Shown piece by piece: positions 1-6,400 of a stretch of 6,875 nt of DNA (its first letter is position 1; every line of letters begins with the position of its first letter). A program made the position numbers and the translations under genes. The notes under the pieces are model-generated. The model saw only the letters and a list, made by a program, of their open reading frames with translations. It ran no database searches and was not told the DNA's origin. Source of the DNA: Chlamydiia bacterium (lineage in GTDB: Bacteria; Chlamydiota; Chlamydiia; Chlamydiales; FEN-1388); the NCBI GenBank assembly GCA_023269335.1, contig JAHFTM010000101.1, positions 1-6,875 of the forward strand, read 5' to 3'.

Positions 1-2481
1 TTGAAAGTGCTCCTTTTTCATCCATTCATCGATGCGCAACATAGCAATTTTGATGATATCAGCAGCAGTTCCTTGAAGAGGTGTATTCACCGCAAGGCGC
101 TCAGCTTGCGCTTTTAAAATTTGATTTGAGCTTGTAATTTCTGGAATAAGTCGTTCTCTTCCTGTCAAGGTAACCGATTTGCCTGTTTTTCGCGCTCTTT
201 CTTTTGTATGTTCAATATAACTTTTCACGCGCTCATAGCGCTGATAATACTCTTCAATAAAGTGGGCTGCTTCTTTTACCGGTATCTGCAATTCTCGCGA
301 AAGTCCAAAAGCTTGTTGACCATAGATAACACCAAAGTTTACAGCTTTGGCTTTGCGACGCATCTCGCTTGTGACTTGCTCTACAGGTACGCCAAACACC
401 TGCGATGCTGTGTAGGCATGAACATCTACTCCTTGTTCAAAAGCTGTGAGCAGGCTGTGGTCTTCTGAAAGGTGTGCAAGTATGCGCAATTCAATTTGCG
501 AATAGTCAGCCGAAATATAGCTCCAATTTGGTTTCTCAGGGCGGAAGGCTTGTCTGATTTTTTGGCCTAGCTCAGATCTTATAGGGATGTTTTGTAAATT
601 GGGATCTTGGCAGGAAAGTCTGCCGGTGGCAGCTACTGACTGGTTAAACTGGCAGTGTATACGGCCTGTTTTCGGGTTTATCTCAGAAGGTAGCGTGTCG
701 ATATAGGTGGATCTGAGTTTTTCAAGCGAGCGGTAGTCGAGTATCTTTTGTGCAATGGGATAGTTGAAAGCAAGCGTCTCTAACACCTCAGCACTTGTGG
801 AGGGTGCTGTCTTGCCGCTTTTAATTGGCGGAATCAATAATTTTTGAAAGAGGACTTCGCTGAGCTGTTTCGGTGAGTTGAGATTAAACGTTTCACCGGA
901 CAGGCTGAATACCTCTTCTTCAGCGCTCTTAATGGTTATGGCTACTTCTTTTGAAAGCTTTTCAAGCGCGCTTGCATCGACATAAATACCATAACGTTCC
1001 ATCTTGGCAAGGATCAGCACCAAGGGGAGCTCAATGTCATGCAAAAGATTTTCGAGCCCTCTTTCTTTAAGCTCTTTTTGAAGCAGCCCTTTCAGAGCAA
1101 ATGTGCACTCGACATCTTCACAGCAGTACTCCCCCACTTTTTCAATGGGCACCTCATTCATCGTGATCTGTTTTTTTCCTGTGCCCAAAAGATCTGTAGT
1201 CGCGATCTTTTTTTTGCCGAAATATTCAAGGGTTAGCTCATCCAGCGAGTGGCGTCTTTGATGCGCGTTAAGTAAGTATGAGGCTAAAATTGTGTCGAAT
1301 GAAATTCTTGTAAGGTGCAGTCCTTCATTTTCAAAAATGTGAAGATCATACTTGATGTTGTGACCAAAGAAATGGATTTTTTCATTTTCAAAAAGTGGTT
1401 TTATGGCAGCCAAGACGTCCTGCTTGGCAATTGCGCCATTTACAGGCACATAGTAAGCATTCAATGCGTCATAAGCAAAGCCAATACCGACAAGTTCAGC
1501 GCGCAAAGGGTGCTCACTTGTTGTTTCTGTATCAATGCAGATTTCTGTCTGTTTTTTAAGTTCCTCAAGCAGTGAAAAGAGAGTCTCAGTGGTTTCAATG
1601 ATATGGTAGCTACATTTGTTGGTTTCCACTTCGCGTGGGATGATTTTTAAAAGTGAAGAGAAGCCTTTTTCGTGGAAAAATTTTTTTAGTTCAGCCCAGT
1701 TAGGTTCCTTTAATTTGAAAAATTCTTCGCTTTGAGGAAAAGCGACTTCTGTATCAAGTTCGACAAGTTTTTTACTTAAAAGCGCTGTCTCTTTTTCCTT
1801 TTCTAAGGTGAGCTCTTTTTTGCCACCGATAGCGTTTGCATTGGCTAGAATATTTTTTAGACTTCCATACTGGTGTAATAAATCTTTTGCAGTTTTGGGG
1901 CCAAAACCTGAGATGCCAGGAACGTTATCAGAGGCATCGCCAACGATTGCAAGATAGTCAGCAATTTGTCGAGGGGTCACGCCATAGATTTCTTCTACCT
2001 TTTTCTCATCGATCAGCAGATTGTCTTTATGTTGATTAATTAAAAAAACTTTCTCATCGACTAACTGAGCCAGATCTTTATCTTGAGTGCAGATAAATAT
2101 TTTTTCCGTTACTGGCGTTGCCCATTTTGTAATGGACGCAATAGTGTCATCGGCTTCAACGCCAACTGCTGTGAGTGTGGGGATTCCCATGTATTTACAG
2201 AAAAGCTCTGCTTCTCGTATTTGGGCAATAAGATCAAGTGGAGTCGCCTGTCTGTGAGCTTTATAAGCAGGGTAGAGAGCTGTTCGTGATTCTTTGCTTC
2301 TTTCACCATCAAAGACAGCCACAACATGGTGTGGCTGAAAATCATCTTTAAGGCGAAAAAATGAACGGATAAAACCATACAGGGCACCTGTTGCTTCACC
2401 CTGTCGTGATGAAAGGCCTTGTATGGCAAAATAGGCTCGGTAGATAAATCCCGAAGCATCAAGGATAAATAGTCGATCCAT
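1..2481 (-). CDS. polA: DNA polymerase I, 3' end cut off by window edge
   Basis: DNA polymerase I fills gaps, removes RNA primers and does repair synthesis in the cytoplasm. Reading from the ATG at 2481-2479, 827 codons stay open to base 1. The 5'-nuclease domain (about residues 1-200) keeps its acidic metal ligands: VFDGE near 56, EADD at 109-112, TQDKD at 132-136 and GDASDN at 181-186. A 3'-5' exonuclease domain follows with its catalytic residues in place: DTE at 317-319, NIKYD ending at Asp379, and Tyr452/Asp456. Proofreading is therefore probably active. The polymerase domain shows TGRLS near 620, motif A DYSQIELR (Asp659) and the O-helix RRKAKAVNFGVIYG at 708-721, with Phe716 at the nucleotide-selecting position. 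The window ends at about the DIIK segment, so motif C (HDE) and roughly 50 residues are missing only because of the edge. The start overlaps the sppA stop by one base (TAATG), implying translational coupling. Confidence 0.97.
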   Translation of the reverse strand, partial: MDRLFILDASGFIYRAYFAIQGLSSRQGEATGALYGFIRSFFRLKDDFQPHHVVAVFDGERSKESRTALYPAYKAHRQATPLDLIAQIREAELFCKYMGIPTLTAVGVEADDTIASITKWATPVTEKIFICTQDKDLAQLVDEKVFLINQHKDNLLIDEKKVEEIYGVTPRQIADYLAIVGDASDNVPGISGFGPKTAKDLLHQYGSLKNILANANAIGGKKELTLEKEKETALLSKKLVELDTEVAFPQSEEFFKLKEPNWAELKKFFHEKGFSSLLKIIPREVETNKCSYHIIETTETLFSLLEELKKQTEICIDTETTSEHPLRAELVGIGFAYDALNAYYVPVNGAIAKQDVLAAIKPLFENEKIHFFGHNIKYDLHIFENEGLHLTRISFDTILASYLLNAHQRRHSLDELTLEYFGKKKIATTDLLGTGKKQITMNEVPIEKVGEYCCEDVECTFALKGLLQKELKERGLENLLHDIELPLVLILAKMERYGIYVDASALEKLSKEVAITIKSAEEEVFSLSGETFNLNSPKQLSEVLFQKLLIPPIKSGKTAPSTSAEVLETLAFNYPIAQKILDYRSLEKLRSTYIDTLPSEINPKTGRIHCQFNQSVAATGRLSCQDPNLQNIPIRSELGQKIRQAFRPEKPNWSYISADYSQIELRILAHLSEDHSLLTAFEQGVDVHAYTASQVFGVPVEQVTSEMRRKAKAVNFGVIYGQQAFGLSRELQIPVKEAAHFIEEYYQRYERVKSYIEHTKERARKTGKSVTLTGRERLIPEITSSNQILKAQAERLAVNTPLQGTAADIIKIAMLRIDEWMKKEHFQ

Positions 2482-3524
2482 TAGGTTTTATTTGTCTCTG
2501 GCCGATAAAGGTAGAGATGTTTTCCATATAAGTTCGGGTGCATATCTCCAGGCACACGAAGGTGATGCTCCACTTTGCCATTAAAAATGCTTTGAGCCCC
2601 GTCAAAGAGTGATTCAATCCAATTCTTTGTTTTGAGCTCGACAACTTGATAGTCTTTGTCGATACCAAGCTCCGTTGATAAAACCCTCATGGCATCATCG
2701 ATTGTGTTTTGTAAGCCATCTACGTAGCCTAGCTCGAGCGCTTGAGGTGCCGGATAAATGGTCGCTCCCTCAGCAATCAGAACTTCTTTTGTCAGCTTCG
2801 GTCGGCTTGACGAAACAATAGTCAGAAAGCGCTGGTAAAATGCATCGGTGAGAGTTTGGAATTCAGCTCCCTCATTAGGCGTCCAAGGACGAAATGGGTT
2901 GAGTGAATCTTTATCTTTTCCTGCGATGATCGTTTTTGATTGAATTCCTAGATGCTCCATCAATCCTGAGAAATTAAATATAGTAGGCAAGATGACACCG
3001 ACATGACCCACAATGCTTGCTTCGGATGCATAAATTTTATCTGCCGCACAAGCTATATAGGTGCCACCGGAGGCGCAAATACCATCAATATAGGCATGAA
3101 CAGGTACTTTTAGTCGCTCTTTATATTCGCGTATGAGGCGGTAGATACCGTCAGATTCGTCAGCCATGCCGCCTGGAGAGTTGATGAAAAGTAAAACAGC
3201 TTTGATCTGTTCTTGTTTGATTTGGCCATTAATCGTATCAACAAGCTGGGTGCGGACACTGTCCTGAGTTAAGTGGTCAAGACCAATGACGCCTTGAATG
3301 TTGAGCTTCAGGATCGTGGGCGTAGTCGTAGAAAGAGCATTTTGCTGCCACTCATGGTTTGGAATGACAGTAGCACTAGATGAGCTCGTTGTGGCAGGTG
3401 GCGAGTGCATAAGGGCTGAGAAAAATAAAATCAGCACGAGAAATGCAATACCAAGGCCGATGAGGCGAAAAAAGCTCATAAAGCATGAGCGTAAAAGATC
3501 TTTTATCAAGGATTCGGATGCCAT
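2481..3524 (-). CDS. sppA: Signal peptide peptidase SppA (S49 family, 36K type)
   Basis: A 347-residue inner-membrane serine peptidase that degrades leftover signal peptides and possibly other membrane proteins. Residues 16-38 form one hydrophobic anchor, followed by a Ser/Thr/Pro-rich linker (41-55) and the protease domain on the far side of the membrane. The S49 signatures are visible: INSPGG at 114-119, YIDGICASGGTYIACAAD at 145-162 with Ser152 as probable nucleophile, and GKDKD at 202-206 carrying the general-base lysine (most likely Lys205; Lys203 is the alternative). A single S49 domain and this length match the short SppA/SohB-like form, not the double-domain E. coli SppA. The ATG at 3524-3522 has GAGG on the minus strand (3533-3536) eight bases upstream. 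It shares one base with polA (TAATG), so the two are probably co-transcribed. Chlamydia has the same pair, where the gene is often named sohB; this is recalled, not checked. Confidence 0.93.
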   Translation of the reverse strand: MASESLIKDLLRSCFMSFFRLIGLGIAFLVLILFFSALMHSPPATTSSSSATVIPNHEWQQNALSTTTPTILKLNIQGVIGLDHLTQDSVRTQLVDTINGQIKQEQIKAVLLFINSPGGMADESDGIYRLIREYKERLKVPVHAYIDGICASGGTYIACAADKIYASEASIVGHVGVILPTIFNFSGLMEHLGIQSKTIIAGKDKDSLNPFRPWTPNEGAEFQTLTDAFYQRFLTIVSSSRPKLTKEVLIAEGATIYPAPQALELGYVDGLQNTIDDAMRVLSTELGIDKDYQVVELKTKNWIESLFDGAQSIFNGKVEHHLRVPGDMHPNLYGKHLYLYRPETNKT

Positions 3525-3570
3525 ATGAGATACCTCGTGTTGTTTCTCTATGTGATGATATGAGAAATGT

Positions 3571-3600
3571 ACAATATTCCACTACAAATCTTTATTGCAA
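3571..3600 (-). promoter_or_regulatory. Candidate sigma-70-type promoter for sppA-polA
   Basis: On the minus strand, TTGCAA (3600-3595) and TATTGT (3576-3571) are separated by 18 bases. Each matches four of six consensus positions. Transcription would start about 40 bases upstream of the sppA start codon. This is a by-eye match in AT-rich DNA, and other hexamer pairs could be chosen. It is kept because some promoter must serve this divergent gap. Confidence 0.25.
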
Positions 3601-3603
3601 TAG

Positions 3604-3609
3604 TATAAA
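3604..3609 (+). promoter_or_regulatory. Candidate -10 element for the mscS cluster
   Basis: TATAAA (followed by AT) matches five of six -10 positions on the plus strand. The region 17 bases upstream gives only a poor -35 (ACTACA at 3581-3586). If used, the transcript leader of about 180 bases would include the whole inverted repeat. No better plus-strand promoter is seen between the repeat and the start codon at 3793. Weak evidence. Confidence 0.2.
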
Positions 3610-3632
3610 ATAGTACGCGCGCCTTTTATATA

Positions 3633-3750
3633 ACATTGGGATCAGCAACATTGAGGGTCAGGCATGCGATTTTGCGATTTGCACACCTTTGGTGACTCGT
3701 AGCTTGGAAAGCAAATCACATAATCATGCCTGACCCCAAGTTCCCAATGT
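3633..3750. repeat. 118-bp interrupted inverted repeat (REP/MITE-like candidate)
   Basis: Three pairs of arms are nested in order: ACATTGGGA at 3633-3641 with its complement at 3742-3750 (9/9), GGGTCAGGCATG at 3655-3666 with its complement at 3725-3736 (12/12), and GATTTGC at 3676-3682 with its complement at 3711-3717 (7/7). The arms are separated by unequal unpaired stretches of 13 versus 5 bases and 9 versus 7 bases. The middle (3683-3710) holds a small CACC-TTT-GGTG hairpin at 3684-3694. No T-run follows on either strand and both flanking genes point away, so it is not a normal terminator. A GGGTCAGGCATG-type palindrome with an interrupted centre recalls REP or MITE elements moved by IS200/RAYT-type transposases; that assignment is inference. 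No coding capacity, transposase or clear target-site duplication is visible. Confidence 0.75.
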
Positions 3751-3792
3751 GTGTAAAAGGCTCAAGGTTTAAATTTTCGAAACGAGGTAAAA

Positions 3793-4959
3793 ATGACCTT
3801 AACACTTATCCTTTGGAATCTGGTCAATTTGATCGATGCGGAAGGAGGCTGGCTTATAAAGCTTACCGGTATTCTTCTTGCTGCTGCTCTTCTTACCCAT
3901 TTTTTAAAGTTGGCCTTAGAAAAGCTGCATCTTCATTTTAAAGAGAAAAATAAGGTTTGGCAAGATACTCTCGTTCGAGCGCTCTGTCATCCCCTGCGCT
4001 ACTATATCTGGTTTGTCGTGATTGCCCATTCAGTAAATCTCATTTCAGATAGTCTGATTTCAGACCATTTTATCGGTGAGATAAAGCTTCTGTTTAGTGT
4101 GCTTGCTGTACTTGCTGTGAGTTGGTTTCTTTTGCGCTGGAAAAAGAATTTACTGGAAGTTTTCATTGAAAAACAAAAAGCGCATGAAATTGCTATTGAT
4201 ACAGGCAGGCTTTTAGGATTTGGCAAGCTTGCGACTGCGATTATCATAGTAATGACAGCACTTTTGTTAATGGAAGTGTCTGGTCAAAGTTTTCAGACCC
4301 TGCTTGCTTTTGGCGGTATTAGTGGACTTGCGCTAGCCATTGCATCGCAAGATATTATCGGAAATTTCTTTGGCGGACTGATGGTTTATATAACCCGTCC
4401 TTTTACTGTAGCTGATTTTATACGACTGCCAAATTCCAGTCTTGAAGGCCATGTAGAGGAGATTGGCTGGTACCAAACACGGCTTCGCAACGCGGATAAA
4501 AGGCCCGTATACGTCCCGAATGCACTCTTTTCAAAAGCTTTCGTGATCAATGATTCTCGAAAAACACATCGTAGGTTGTGTGAAACAGTGGCTGTGCGTC
4601 ATGCAGATTTATTTTTAGTTCCTAAGATTATTAGGGAAGTAAGATCATTTCTTGAATCAAATCTAGGCATTGACAAACAGGAAAAAATAATCATTAACAT
4701 TGCTGAAGTTGGTCCCTACTCGGTAGATATTATCATTACAGCATTAAGTAGCTACACAGAAGAGGGAGAATTTTTGCTACTCCGTGATGAACTTTTTTTG
4801 AAAACTGGTCAAATCATTGATAAAGCGGGTGCAAAAATAGCGACAGCGATGCATAGTTTTGTGCATAAATCAGAAGAAAAGCGCGAAGAGAATATGGAGG
4901 AAGAAGAGACTCTCTTTGTGAGAGAAGTACGAGAATCTTCCTTTACAAAAGAAGATTAA
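3793..4959 (+). CDS. MscS-family small-conductance mechanosensitive channel
   Basis: A 388-residue inner-membrane channel of the MscS superfamily, which opens under membrane tension to release solutes after osmotic downshock. By eye there are about five membrane segments: 21-43, 66-88, 95-116, 142-162 and a long pore-lining region at 168-200. The pore helix and following turn are the clearest signature: LLAFGGISGLALAIASQD (170-187), then NFFGGLMVYITRPF at 191-204. The beta domain shows GHVEEIGWYQTRLRNAD (219-235) and YVPNALFSK (240-248), typical of the family. The C-terminal domain continues to about 355 and ends in a charged tail (360-388) rich in Glu, Lys and Arg. It has more transmembrane segments than the 286-residue E. 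coli MscS and is nearer to YnaI/YbdG-like members, but no specific paralogue can be assigned. The ATG at 3793 has GAGG at 3784-3787, five bases upstream. It is first in a probable mscS-dedA-pgsA cluster. Confidence 0.92.
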   Translation: MTLTLILWNLVNLIDAEGGWLIKLTGILLAAALLTHFLKLALEKLHLHFKEKNKVWQDTLVRALCHPLRYYIWFVVIAHSVNLISDSLISDHFIGEIKLLFSVLAVLAVSWFLLRWKKNLLEVFIEKQKAHEIAIDTGRLLGFGKLATAIIIVMTALLLMEVSGQSFQTLLAFGGISGLALAIASQDIIGNFFGGLMVYITRPFTVADFIRLPNSSLEGHVEEIGWYQTRLRNADKRPVYVPNALFSKAFVINDSRKTHRRLCETVAVRHADLFLVPKIIREVRSFLESNLGIDKQEKIIINIAEVGPYSVDIIITALSSYTEEGEFLLLRDELFLKTGQIIDKAGAKIATAMHSFVHKSEEKREENMEEEETLFVREVRESSFTKED

Positions 4960-4969
4960 AATGTAATAA
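4942..4969 (+). promoter_or_regulatory. Candidate internal promoter upstream of dedA
   Basis: TTTACA (4942-4947) and TAATAA (4964-4969) are spaced by 16 bases, matching five and four of the six consensus positions respectively. It overlaps the end of the mscS-family gene and would start transcripts roughly 30 bases before the dedA start codon. The 48-base gap between these two genes leaves room for it, unlike the tight dedA-pgsA junction. A by-eye call that needs 5'-end mapping. Confidence 0.3.
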
Positions 4970-5007
4970 TAGAATTTTCACAAATTTAACTTAATGTGTA
5001 GGATCTT

Positions 5008-5652
5008 ATGGAGACGTTACTGCAATGGCTTTCTTTGAATGCAGATAATGCTCATTTTATTGTTTTTGGACTTCTGATTCTTGCTGGCTTTAGCTTGCCG
5101 ATTAGCGAGGAGATCATGCTCATAGCAAGTGGAGTTCTTGCAAGTTCCGTCATACCTGACCATACACCTCATCTCTTCATTGCCGTCTTTTTAGGCTGCT
5201 ATTTTTCTGACTGGATTGCTTACTGGCTAGGTAGAGTATGTGGTAAAAAATTGTATAATATTAGCTGGTTACCCTTTTCGTTGAATGAAAAACGAGTGGA
5301 AAAGCTAAGCATTTTTTATGCAAAGCATGGCTTTTTAACACTGCTTATCGGCAGATTCATTCCATTTGGGGTGCGAAATGGGATTTTTATGACAGCTGGT
5401 GTGAGTAAGATGCATTTTGGAAAATTTGCGATTACAGATGCGATAGGCTGTCTTTTCTTTTCGCTTCTACTTTTCATGCTTGCCTATTCATTTGGTAAAA
5501 ACTACGAAGGCCTTTGCATGCTTATCAATCAAAGCAATATTGTCATTTTCATTGCTTTCGTTATTTGTTCTGCTTTTGGGCTTGTTTATTTATGGCAGAA
5601 GAAAAAAAGAGTGGTCGAAAAGCCAGTTGTCGAAATTGAGCCTACTCTGTAA
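5008..5652 (+). CDS. DedA/SNARE-associated family membrane protein
   Basis: A 214-residue multi-spanning inner-membrane protein of the DedA family. Members act in membrane homeostasis, and several are undecaprenyl-phosphate or phospholipid translocases. The family pattern is clear: a re-entrant segment with GFSLPISEE (27-35, acidic residues Glu34/Glu35), a second acidic site in YFSDWIAYWLGR (Asp68, Arg76), then YAKHG (104-108), GRFIPFGVRNGIFMTAG (115-131) with Arg116 and Arg123, and further hydrophobic segments at about 142-162 and 176-196. A basic stretch (KKKR, 198-201) and short polar tail close the protein. The ATG at 5008 has AGGA at 5000-5003, four bases upstream. It lies 48 bases after the MscS-family gene and about 14 bases before pgsA. 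Co-location with a phospholipid synthase suits a role in lipid handling, but the transported lipid cannot be read from sequence. Confidence 0.9.
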   Translation: METLLQWLSLNADNAHFIVFGLLILAGFSLPISEEIMLIASGVLASSVIPDHTPHLFIAVFLGCYFSDWIAYWLGRVCGKKLYNISWLPFSLNEKRVEKLSIFYAKHGFLTLLIGRFIPFGVRNGIFMTAGVSKMHFGKFAITDAIGCLFFSLLLFMLAYSFGKNYEGLCMLINQSNIVIFIAFVICSAFGLVYLWQKKKRVVEKPVVEIEPTL

Positions 5653-5666
5653 GCTGAGCGATAAAA

Positions 5667-6185
5667 GTGATGACCTCCGTGATTAATTTCCCCAATTTTC
5701 TTTCCTTTCTACGGCTGCCCTTAGCGGCTTTACTGTTCATTGATAATCATTACTTGCGCTTCGGTGCAGTTTTTTTTGCGATGCTAACAGATGTTTTGGA
5801 TGGGTTTTTAGCACGTAAAAGTGGTCTTGTAACCAAGTTTGGAACGTTTCTTGATCCAATTACAGATAAGCTTTTTGTGCTGACAGCGCTCATTGTTTTC
5901 TTTGTTAATCAACAAATCGGGGGCGTCGAAATAATTGCTTTCTTAGCTCGAGATATATCCTTAGTTTTCTTTTCACTTTTTTTGCTTTGTATTGATGGAT
6001 GGGCAAGGTTTACTGTGCGCTCTTTTTATGCAGGTAAGATTGTCACTACGCTGCAATTCAGCACTCTTCTCATTCTCAGCCTTAATTATGATGTGCCCCT
6101 ATTTGTGTATGCTTTGATGGCTCTCTTCGGGGCGGCATCCTTCATCGAACTTTTGTACATCTACAGGCAGAATAAGAAGCTTTAA
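5667..6185 (+). CDS. pgsA: CDP-alcohol phosphatidyltransferase, probable PGP synthase PgsA
   Basis: Probable CDP-diacylglycerol--glycerol-3-phosphate 3-phosphatidyltransferase, an integral membrane enzyme that makes phosphatidylglycerol phosphate, the precursor of phosphatidylglycerol and cardiolipin. The complete family motif D-x2-DG-x2-AR-x8-G-x3-D-x3-D is present: Asp42, Asp45-Gly46, Ala49-Arg50, Gly59, Asp63 and Asp67, which bind the metal and CDP group. NFPNFLSFLRLP (7-18) at the N-terminus and GKIVTTLQ (123-130) later in the chain favour PgsA over other family members. About five to six hydrophobic segments are visible. At 172 residues it is slightly shorter than typical PgsA (about 180-200). 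The start is uncertain: GTG at 5667 is followed directly by ATG at 5670, and only a weak GAG (5656-5658) precedes them. The gap of about 14 bases after dedA suggests coupled expression. C. trachomatis has a pgsA close to polA-sohB, recalled from memory. Confidence 0.9.
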   Translation: MMTSVINFPNFLSFLRLPLAALLFIDNHYLRFGAVFFAMLTDVLDGFLARKSGLVTKFGTFLDPITDKLFVLTALIVFFVNQQIGGVEIIAFLARDISLVFFSLFLLCIDGWARFTVRSFYAGKIVTTLQFSTLLILSLNYDVPLFVYALMALFGAASFIELLYIYRQNKKL

Positions 6186-6400
6186 ACACCGAAAAGAGAA
6201 CGAGCCTCAAATTAGGTACAGTCGGTATGCGTTGAATTTTTTCTGCAAAAAGCGCGCTTACAAGCCTTAAGCCAGTCAGCTATATGCGATTCTCGAGACT
6301 CTTTTTGTAGAGCATCTTTTTGATAGTGAGCCCAAGCTTTTTTATGGAAAAAAAGACGCTTGCAAAAGTGAGTTCTGCAAGCGTTATCGATGAGAAAAAA
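6186..6400. other. Convergent intergenic region between pgsA and the slyB-like gene
   Basis: These 215 bases separate two convergent genes. The part from 6348 to 6384 is a minus-strand terminator. I found no T-tailed hairpin serving pgsA on the plus strand. On the minus strand, 62 codons (6400-6215) remain open in frame with the slyB-like gene after its stop, ending at TAA (6214-6212). That stretch has no ATG, GTG or TTG start of its own, so it is not annotated as a gene. Confidence 0.6.
6348..6384 (-). terminator. Rho-independent terminator of the slyB-like gene
   Basis: A perfect 9-bp stem (ACGCTTGCA at 6356-6364 with TGCAAGCGT at 6376-6384) encloses an 11-base loop. On the minus strand it is followed, after one C, by seven T residues (6354-6348). 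It begins 16 bases past the stop codon of the minus-strand gene, as expected for an intrinsic terminator. On the plus strand a T-run does not follow, so it probably does not stop pgsA transcripts. Confidence 0.85.

Noticed and set aside
208..1575. Several plus-strand open frames of 65-86 residues
   Set aside because: All are antisense to polA, which is open and motif-rich across the entire stretch.
2109..2462. Minus-strand 117-residue open frame inside polA
   Set aside because: It overlaps polA in another frame on the same strand, while the polA frame encodes recognisable 5'-nuclease motifs over the same bases.
3633..3750. The inverted repeat as a bidirectional terminator
   Set aside because: The flanking genes diverge from it, so no transcript needs to end there, and neither side has a T-run.
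3726..3941. Plus-strand open frame starting inside the inverted repeat
   Set aside because: Its ATG lies in a repeat arm, it has no ribosome-binding site, and it overlaps the well-supported MscS-family gene in another frame.
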